Assembly (NCBI GenBank): GCA_023386795.1
Contig: JAEWJB010000105.1
Location: forward strand, 1-53,712
Source of the DNA: Pseudomonadota bacterium
GTDB taxonomy: Bacteria > Pseudomonadota > Gammaproteobacteria > Xanthomonadales > Xanthomonadaceae
DNA: 53,712 nucleotides
Direction: 5' to 3'
The notes beneath the pieces are model-generated. The model was given only the letters and a program-made list of their open reading frames with translations. It did not search any database and had not been told where the DNA came from. Shown piece after piece: positions 52,560 through 53,712 of the stretch (positions are counted from its first letter, which is position 1; every line of letters starts with the position of its first letter). A program made the position numbers and the translations under genes.

Positions 52560-53633
52560 ATGAAATACCGCGCCCTTTTCCGCTGTGCTCTTGCGCTGTT
52601 GCTGACGGCCTGTGGCCACGCGGCGGCAGCCGAGATTTGCGACCTGCCGCCACGTTACGGGTTGAGCCCGGCGGCCATGGCCATCGTGCGCACGGCCTGC
52701 AACGAGCATCGCGCCTGGAACCAGCCTTTCATCGACACCCAGGGGCGTGTCGCCAGCCTCAGCCTCACCGAGGCCGAACGCGGCGAGCTGTCCTACGTCG
52801 GCATGTCCGCATGGATGCGGGTCGCGGCCTACTGGCGCGATAGCGGCCTGCTGCAGTCGGTGGCCGACCGTCCCGGCGCGCGCAGCTGCATGGCCCCCGA
52901 CGGCTCGCGATGGAGCGAAGTGGACTGCCGTGCATTCCTGATCGACACGCCGTGGTCGGCGGCGTTCGTCTCCTGGGTGATGTCGCGCGCCGGCGTCGCC
53001 GGATTCCACGCTTCGGCGCGGCACCTGGACTACATCCGCGCGGCCTACCGCGCACAGGACGGCGACGCCTACGAGTTCACCGACCCGGAGAACTCCAAGC
53101 CCGAACCAGGTGACCTGTTGTGCCTGCTTCGCGGGCGCGACGACGTGGTGGGCTTTGCCGGCCTGAGCGCGGCGCTGTCGCGCACGGGCGCGGTGGGTTG
53201 GCCCTCGCATTGCGACATCGTGATCGCGGCAAACGTGGGCGGCGACCGCACGCTGTACCTGATCGGCGGCAACGTGTTCAACACGGTGATGATGCGCAAG
53301 CTGCCACTGGACCGCACCGGCCGCCTGGTACTGCCCAAGCCGCTGGCAACGGGCGATGGCAGCGAGGATGGCGTGGGCGTCGCGCTGGATTGCTCTCCGG
53401 CGCGCGAGTCCCAGTGCGACCTCAACCGCCGAGACTGGGCGGCGCTGCTGAAACTGCGGCCCACCGCCCGGCTGATAGCGCCCCCGCCGCAGGCGCTGCC
53501 GACGGTGACACCGACCACCCCGACACAAACACCGATGCCGCCGGGCTTCCCGCGCGTGGTGCCACCGCGCCCGGTCCCCCAGCAGACCCCGGCCACGCCC
53601 GCAGAACCGAACACACCCATCAAACCGCAGTAG
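52560..53633 (+). CDS. DUF2272-type lipoprotein with Pro-rich tail
   Basis: 357 residues. MKYRALFRCALALLLTACGH carries a lipobox LTAC (C18), so it is probably a lipoprotein. The central part (about 85-235) shows a DUF2272 pattern resembling NlpC/P60-like amidase folds: DTPWSAAFVSWVMSRAGVAG, EPGDLLCLLRGRDD and SHCDIVIAANVGG, with a possible Ser/Cys and His arrangement. The C-terminal 60 residues are rich in Pro and Thr, a flexible tail. Catalytic function is inferred only; a cell-wall role would be consistent. Confidence 0.82.
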   Translation: MKYRALFRCALALLLTACGHAAAAEICDLPPRYGLSPAAMAIVRTACNEHRAWNQPFIDTQGRVASLSLTEAERGELSYVGMSAWMRVAAYWRDSGLLQSVADRPGARSCMAPDGSRWSEVDCRAFLIDTPWSAAFVSWVMSRAGVAGFHASARHLDYIRAAYRAQDGDAYEFTDPENSKPEPGDLLCLLRGRDDVVGFAGLSAALSRTGAVGWPSHCDIVIAANVGGDRTLYLIGGNVFNTVMMRKLPLDRTGRLVLPKPLATGDGSEDGVGVALDCSPARESQCDLNRRDWAALLKLRPTARLIAPPPQALPTVTPTTPTQTPMPPGFPRVVPPRPVPQQTPATPAEPNTPIKPQ

Positions 53634-53712
53634 CGCGCGCTCCGGCGATAGGCCCAGCCCTCGCAACCGCGAGTTGGCGGGGCAGGCGCTCAGGCGGGCG
53701 GCGCCCATGCCA
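53634..53712. other. Right edge, 79 bases, no gene called
   Basis: Contains a small hairpin CTCGC-AACC-GCGAG at 53660-53673. A gene on the minus strand could end at a TGA at 53690-53692 (residues AWAPPA before it), but too little is visible to call it. Confidence 0.3.

Noticed and set aside
1..53712. CRISPR array, integrase, transposase or insertion sequence
   Set aside because: None seen: no regularly spaced repeats and no transposase or integrase motif in any frame; only the REP palindromes are repetitive.

Overview
This 53.7 kb, high-GC window reads as chromosomal DNA of a xanthomonad (Xanthomonadaceae/Lysobacteraceae; a Pseudoxanthomonas-, Luteimonas- or Lysobacter-like organism is my inference, not a match). 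The grounds are an XgtA-type GH13 alpha-glucosidase, a Xanthomonas-Caulobacter type TonB receptor, an Oar-like receptor, a fimT-pilV-pilW-pilX-pilY1-pilE minor pilin operon, a heme oxygenase/bacteriophytochrome cassette and GTAG-type REP palindromes.

Layout. 1-1.3 kb: the 5' part of thrS (minus), preceded by what looks like a threonine-codon leader peptide and an intrinsic attenuator. 1.4-15.9 kb: an alpha-glucan/maltose utilisation locus. It holds a LacI-family regulator, a translationally coupled amylase / MFS transporter / six-hairpin glycosidase operon, a divergent GH97 alpha-glucosidase, a TonB-dependent receptor and a GH13 alpha-glucosidase. Three promoter regions carry an identical 15-base palindromic operator, which ties them into one regulon. 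A LysR remnant without its DNA-binding domain lies inside the locus. 16.1-21.8 kb: an accessory stretch with a small lipoprotein, a run of small unrecognised and partly broken genes, and one large lower-GC gene that appears to join a PD-(D/E)XK-like domain to a PIN nuclease domain. It abuts a tRNA-Val gene and is the best candidate for an undescribed system.

22-24 kb: uvrB, followed by an orphan FimT-like pseudopilin and a DUF2306-like membrane protein. 25.7-31.6 kb: a red-light sensing cassette of heme oxygenase, bacteriophytochrome kinase, single-domain response regulator and a hybrid kinase, the last three overlapping. 31.6-33.5 kb: a lower-GC arylsulfatase gene beside tRNA-Asn. 33.6-41.9 kb: the type IV minor pilin operon, with a PilY1 that carries a PA14-like insertion. 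42-53.7 kb: housekeeping genes, namely ppnN, an Oar-like receptor, marC, a catalytically degenerate SDR, grxD, sodB, purE-purK, a Trm112-like gene, nadC and a DUF2272 lipoprotein.

How the genes fit together: in the sugar locus, large alpha-glucans would be trimmed by the secreted amylase, cross the outer membrane through the TonB receptor, be cut by periplasmic GH97 and six-hairpin enzymes, enter the cytoplasm by the MFS carrier and be finished by the GH13 alpha-glucosidase. In the light cassette, heme oxygenase makes biliverdin for the phytochrome, whose kinase output can feed the overlapping response regulator. All assignments rest on reading motifs by eye; no database search was run.
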